From Platynereis dumerilii (lineage: Eukaryota > Annelida > Polychaeta > Phyllodocida > Nereididae), in NCBI GenBank assembly GCA_026936325.1, contig JAPTHN010000018.1, positions 13,597,658 to 13,661,657 of the forward strand: a stretch of DNA of 64,000 nt, read 5' to 3'. Positions 58,506 through 64,000 of the stretch are shown here, one piece after another. The notes below the pieces were generated by a model. The model was not told the DNA's origin. It was given only the letters and a program-made list of their open reading frames with translations, and searched no databases. Both the position numbers and the translations under genes were made by a program. Numbering within the stretch: the stretch's first letter is position 1; each line of letters opens with the position of its first letter.

Positions 58506-61444
58506 TGTATCCTGTCATGAGGCCTTTCACTGAAACACAGCCCATGTTGTCAGGGTAAACTTACCCAAGGCTACTCTGAGAGGTGAGGTTGGAAATTAAG
58601 CCAAATACATATCACATAATCCATGCATTTACAAGGATTTGGTAGGATCAGACTAGCAATTGCCTGTGATAGATCATTTGGATCACCAATGTAATGCTTC
58701 CTTCAATATATCAATGTTTGAACTGCGATGCATAGTTTACTGTAAGCCCGTTGGCTATCAGGTGTGATGTAGTTGCAGGGGCTATCCCTGCTAAAATGCT
58801 TACTCTGACACTCTGTTGATATTGTGATGCGCAGTTCAGGCAGATGCACATTTGTTAGAAGCTTGGGTATCTGACCAAGTTTTAAATGATATCACAGCTT
58901 GTACCGAGTTATTTTTTAATTAATTTTTTATTCACCCCCCATATTTGTGGAAAACTTAAAGGATAATACAAAAAAAAAGTACACCCATGATAATGAAATC
59001 AAAATAACAAAACATTAAATGTCATAGAGTAAAAATAATGATTGTTATATATATTGCAATTCTAGAATGGAGACATCTCTGACATCACAGTTCAACAGCA
59101 TAGAAAAGAACTTGAGATTCCTCATAAATATGACGAGGACTGTAATAGAATACTCTATCCGAAACTCATAGGCTGAAGGAACATGGCTATGATACTGTGG
59201 GTTGTTTTTCTCTGAATGAGGTGTCAAATTAAGGCATATTTCAGATGAATTAGAAGATGTTCAGCAAAAACAAAGCTTATTTCATGGTAAAATGTCATTA
59301 TATAAAGTTTGGTGGCGATTGAGAAAGAAGTGGCAGAGAAATAGGATGCAAAACAAGGTTAGAGAGACGGCAGGCTTTCCTTTTCATTTCTGTCCCTTAC
59401 TGTGTTGTGTAACAGCACTTTGGTAGTCCTGGCTCTGAATTCATACCCGTCTTCTTCTGCATTTTTTGAGCCTTGAGTAGTTGTCTGAGCCCCAGAAGAT
59501 TTGGTTAAATACTTGCAAATGTTACAAGACTGGATTCACCAATGGAACATATACAATGAGAACATGATGTTATATTTCTTAAGTTTCAAGGAGGTATTGT
59601 TCAATTTATGACACTGTAACAGTTCCAAATAATTTAGCTAAATAGGCTGATGAAAAGAAAAAGACACATCTTTTGGAGTTTTGCTTGTGAATTTGTTGAT
59701 CTTAGTTTGGCTTGCCATATAAATGATCTGGCTAATGAGTTGAATGTCAGACATTCTGCATGTTCAGATGTTAACTTTATACTTGCATATTGACATAGGT
59801 CAAACTGGATGTCAGAGTCCTGAACTTTTCGGTCACATCTCTGGTAGTGGTTAAAGTGTATAATTGGTGACATGTAATGGGAACTGTCAATACTGGAAGA
59901 CACAATGTCATGTGAAGAACAGAGATACATATCTTACTTGTTCTGGTAGGTTGGTGTTATCTGTCAATTTTGTCTGATTTTTTTAAGCAGGTCTCTTGAT
60001 CGCTTTGGGACAACAATCTTTGCAATTATATTCCATTTTTGCACAAGAGTCTTGTCATTCAGTAAGGTTACTTTCTTGGCCCCTGTGCAACAGTTCAACA
60101 TTGTTCATCCAGATTTGATACAATTGCTGACCTCAGTTAAAACTTTCTATCTGTTCATATCAAGGGAAAACACACCACTAAGCACATTGGAAAATTCATC
60201 CACATAACAATTATTAACTTGACTTATCTAATTGGACTAGAAAGGCCCATCAGGGCACATGCACTGTTATATAGGTCTAGATATCTGTTCATGAAAACCC
60301 AGGGGGCAGAACCACAAAATATTGAAAATGATTCAGTTCAAAAACATTGATGCATAAAGGGAAAGCAAATAATTTTAATTGTCAAAAGAACTATACCATT
60401 TTAATCCTAGAAGGCAAAAACAGATCTATACATTTTTTTTTGGTTGAAGCCCCTGTGTCCAAACCTGCCTATTAAAGAGAGGTTATCAACCACGCAGCAT
60501 GAATTGATCTGTCCAAAGCTGCAGGCTTTGCAAAGATTTTCAAGCAACTGTTAGACATTCGGTCTGACAGATAGCTAGGCAGTGGGCACCTGTTGTCAGA
60601 CGGTCTGGAAACAAAAAGATTTTTGTCAGAATCAAAAGTGTAGGGAAAAAATTGTTGGGGAAAAAGCAGTCATGAAACTAAGAAATTTGGTTAAAAAGAA
60701 AATTGTGAAAATAAATTTTTTTTTAAATTTAAATAAAAAGAAATAGTGAAAAATAAATATTTTCTTGAAAAAAAAAAGTAGCCCTGTTGCCTAAGTAAGA
60801 CAATGTAAGTTCACTGCGCAAATTTGGTGTTCATGGGTCACCCAGATGCATATAAAAAGCTTCTTTTTCAGGTCCATTAATGTCCTCTATCTCTGCACAG
60901 CATTCATTTATCATTATTTAGTTTTTTACAAATTAAAAACTGGTGTGAATTCAGTAAAAGGCACAGAAAGCAAGAAAAAAAAACTGAATTCATACAGTAA
61001 TATAAATGGAATAAGTCAGTGTATTATAAGTAACTCCTACACATATAGTATTTTGCGAGACAAAATTGCAACTGAAATAGGTTTTATTAGCCAAAACACT
61101 GTTATTTTTTTCTCCACTTAGGTGCCACGACGCTACCGCAGTGATCACATGACCATGACGTCATCACCCATAACAGAGCATAAACATGACGCTCACTGTA
61201 GGCAGGACTGCTGGATTATCATAAACAACAAATTTAGGGCATGTTGAAGCACAAAAAGTAGCTCTGTCGCTGCTGTGTGACACTGTCAGTACCCTGTTCG
61301 AATTTGGCGGTTGCGGGCCAACCACATTCCTCAATCTTAAAAGGGAAGGATGTGGCTCAAGAACATGAACTTTATTCAGTAAGATATCATAGACAGTCTG
61401 CTAGTTGTCTCTGTGTATAAATCAATTTATTTACTATTTTTCAG

Positions 61445-61608
61445 AAAATTCCGCCTACAGTGAAGAACCAAACAGTTCTCTGCATTTTACAGATGATTCA
61501 ACTGCTCGGAGTGAAGAACCAAACAGTTCTTTGCCTCCAAACCCCGGAAACCAGTCACAATCTCACTCGGAACTTTCAAAAAAAGAGAAAAAATGTGTGG
61601 TATCATAG
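61445..61608 (+). CDS. CaaX-box terminal exon, copy C, with internal 51-bp repeat
   Basis: Acceptor TTTACTATTTTTCAG|AA, phase 1, 164 bp. It encodes ENSAYSEEPNSSLHFTDD, then STARSEEPNSSLPPN, the Ser/Gln linker and LSKKEKKCVVS, stop TAG. Compared with A and B it carries 51 extra bases, so the SEEPNSSL unit appears twice. The extra part contains TGCATTTTACAG, a plausible second acceptor that keeps the same phase. The basic CaaX tail is identical to copy A. Confidence 0.4.
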
Positions 61609-62109
61609 CAACCTGTCACTCAACAAAACTATGACACAAGACTGCAAAGTTATGGTGTAAAGAAGAGGCACATCCCAACGGAAACAGTTATCAGTATAGC
61701 CATGTAAAAGAAGAAGTACCTTTCCCTGAAAAACCTTACTCTCTGTCCATTATCAAAAGGATAAAGGGAGATTGTTGAACATTTCTTGGAGTGGTATTTG
61801 TCAATTTTGCGAAAGAACTTCTTTCCGCAGATACTTTCACCATCCAACAGGATAACCAAGTCACTTCTGCAATGCAAGTGTTTTCCAGGTTAGATGAGAG
61901 TTTCATAGTGATACAGAGCAGCAACTTTAGCGTCTGACATTGTATAGACTGAAAGGATATATTTAAATTTTACGAGCACCTGGTATACTCGTACAAGTCG
62001 CTCTATGACTGTTTGTTATTAATTTTATATTGATGAGTTATACATATTCATGAGCTTCTGAAATATCTATACATATGTATATAATAAATATGTGTGTAAT
62101 ATGTATATA
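61609..62109. other. Downstream of the CaaX exon, copy C
   Basis: Matches 26428-27250 with about 350 bp missing after CCCTGAAAAACCT (61735). No feature. Confidence 0.5.
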
Positions 62110-63498
62110 CTAGAATATACCCATTACAGGACGTTTGAGTGAATTTTTAGTTTGTTTTTATCCATTTATGAAACAGTGATTGTATTTTTGATATGAATAT
62201 ATTTGAAAAAAATTGTAAGGGCTTAGTTGAAAAGCAGTTTTGAAACACTAAAGAAATGACCCTTGTGAAATAATTGTGAAATAGAATAAATAAATGAAAT
62301 ACAAAGTGAAAAGGAGTCATTCATGGGAAGCTGGAGTGGTTACTATGTTAAATGCAGTGCGGATGAAGGGAAAATTGTATTGCAAAGCTGATTGAACACA
62401 GTTTTAGGCAATAAGCATTGTTCTTTAATCTTTATATATATGAAGAGGCAGCGATTTTTTTAAACATAGTAGCATAACTGGGAGACCATTTGGTGTCCCA
62501 GTGGAAAAATGTGATCTCCAAGTCATGGCGAAATTGGTATGACTGGGAGACCCAATGTTTTTGTTGTGTTTTTGAGAGAGAGTCCAGTAGGTGTCATAAA
62601 TCGCACTTTTGGTTGTCTTAATTTCAAGTTCATTTTTACATTTGAAAGCGATGTGTTGTCATTCCATTTGAAAGATATTCTTCACTTTTGTTATAATATA
62701 TATTTCTGCTTATTTTATCTGTCATACTTTTGGGCCTACATTGAAAGGATTGGAAAATTAGTAACTTCAAATGGGAGAATTTGATCCAGTTCATATAAAT
62801 TGGGAGTAACCTTGCACCTTGACAGTTTTTACTCCTTGAAGTACTGCAAGCATATGAGGAGGCATAATCGATTCATCAATATATCTTAAAGGATCTTCAA
62901 CTGATGTACACCATGCTAAAAAGCACTGTTTGAAACTATTCGGTTGGTAGCCTAGTCAAAAAGGCTTTAAAAAAATGCTGTATGAAGAGGATTGAAAAAG
63001 AATTAGTTGTTCACTCATGAATAGGCCTACACAACGTGACAATGGCAGGTGAAATGCCAAGTGCACTTAATGAAATTCACACCTTGAGAGTTTGACAAAG
63101 AAGAAACCCCCTTGTGTGTAATTACAATTAGAACGACCCTGTGCTTCTAAGCAATTGGCATTAGAACAGTGTAATGTATTGTTTTAATAAACACTGATAT
63201 AGCTGGTTGCACGCACTGGTTACATGCAACGGCAGAGCGCCCTCTGGCATGGCTGCAGGGATGGTAAACAAAACTATTATGGGATGGTAGCAAGTACGAT
63301 ACGAATCGAGGAGAAAGGTGGCGAAGGCAGGTGGCTGGACGATGGTGGATATGAAAGCTATCGAAAAAATAGGAAGATATGTGTAGGAGAGGTGGGAAGA
63401 GAAGTGCCAGAGGTGGAATGCTGGCACACAGAAAAGGTGAGCAGGGATGACGTCATGATGACGTCATGTCACGTGCGCAATTGTAATATGATATTAGA
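62110..63498 (-). mobile_element. Helitron-type insertion (copy 3, antisense)
   Basis: On the - strand it starts TCTAATATCATATTAC and ends GTAATGGGTATATTCTAG, between A and T. Copy A shows the empty site (AATATGAATATATTATGTAG at 27813-27833). The 3' end matches the Helitrons at 19870 and 27251 (GGGTA...CTAG), and the 5' end is more diverged. 1,389 bp with no Rep/helicase. ORFs within (62539-62784, 63224-63508) have no recognised domain. Confidence 0.65.
63448..63475 (+). promoter_or_regulatory. Two CREs and an E-box inside the Helitron
   Basis: TGACGTCA at 63448-63455 and again at 63459-63466 are perfect CREB/ATF palindromes three bases apart, followed by CACGTG at 63470-63475. The cluster lies about 30 bases from the Helitron's 5' end. 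Confidence 0.5.
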
Positions 63499-64000
63499 TT
63501 ATATGTAGATAAAACTGATTAATTCACTTAATTACTTATTATTGAAACGTGAAATTGTTGATGTGTCATAGACATTTGGACATTGCTATGATACAAATGC
63601 TTGCCTGTTGGACGCTTTTAAAAGCTTTAAAAGTGTATCTAATCAAAATACGTTTGTTGATGTTAATTTGTTATTGTTGCATTTTAGAGACGTATAATAC
63701 ATATTATAGATTTTTATTGTATTTCCTTTTGTTTTGCTCCCTACCACATGCATACTTTTACATTCAATCTAATGATTATTGATTGAATTATGCGTGTGTT
63801 TTATCTTTTTTGATCATGTGAATGTTGTTTGCCTGTGGCAAGTGTATGTTGTGTGCCTGTGGCAAGTGTATGTTGTTGCTCGATCATGCGTAACTGAGAA
63901 AACTGTCAATCCTTACACATGTAATTCAGTTGTGTGCAGAAGTGGTTGACTAAACTTGGCAGCAAAATTATTCAACCCTGTTGATGTTTTCTAGACTCCA

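Larger units (their letters stand above)
55731..64000 (+). repeat. Segmental duplicon, copy C (runs off the window)
   Basis: Contains the left part shared with A (55731-57480 with 23106-24435), a middle part shared with the left of B (57930-58910, 59046-59670), and the exon region shared with both. The last base corresponds to about 28318 in A and 44932 in B. Private features: a 250-bp insertion near 56367-56620, a minisatellite (58190) and a Helitron (62110). Confidence 0.85.

Overview
This is a stretch of animal nuclear DNA, AT-rich, with long introns, GT-AG splice sites and mostly transposon-derived sequence. A low-copy host gene, CR1/L2-type LINEs, a Penelope-like fragment, tRNA-derived SINE pieces, Helitrons and many inverted-repeat elements suggest a marine invertebrate. 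An echinoderm or another invertebrate deuterostome is my guess, but nothing in the window fixes the species.

The main host gene is on the + strand. Exon 1 (6547-8457), exon 2 (11230-11340) and exon 3 (19434-19743) join in phase. They encode a helical N-terminal region, about two ankyrin repeats and a complete Mab-21/cGAS-like nucleotidyltransferase core with all three acidic residues. This makes it a candidate cGAS-like receptor (cGLR). Exon 3 ends in phase 1, and several phase-1 candidate terminal exons follow. The most striking encodes a basic tail ending in a CaaX prenylation box (SKKEKKCVVS). It occurs three times (26315, 42496, 61445), once in each copy of a large tandem duplication.

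Layout: 1-3631 is a + strand LINE carrying a 788-bp insertion. 3632-6500 is an antisense LINE whose ORF1 carries a NADAR domain plus CCHC zinc knuckles. 6.5-19.7 kb is the cGLR gene, with minisatellites and a 4.6-kb palindromic foldback element in its introns. 19.9-23.1 kb holds a Helitron, a CT-rich microsatellite, a MITE and candidate exons. 23.1-32.8 kb is duplicon copy A. 32.8-39.7 kb holds a LINE tail, a 3.8-kb giant palindrome, a MITE and a SINE. 39.7-50.0 kb is copy B. 50.0-55.7 kb holds a candidate terminal exon, two inverted-repeat elements and a 203-bp satellite. 55.7 kb to the end is copy C, which runs off the window.

Comparing the three copies gives empty sites for several insertions (two Helitrons, two hAT-type MITEs, a Harbinger-type MITE, a retroposon), so those boundaries are well supported. 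I saw no retrovirus, LTR element, Polinton, CRISPR array or rRNA gene.
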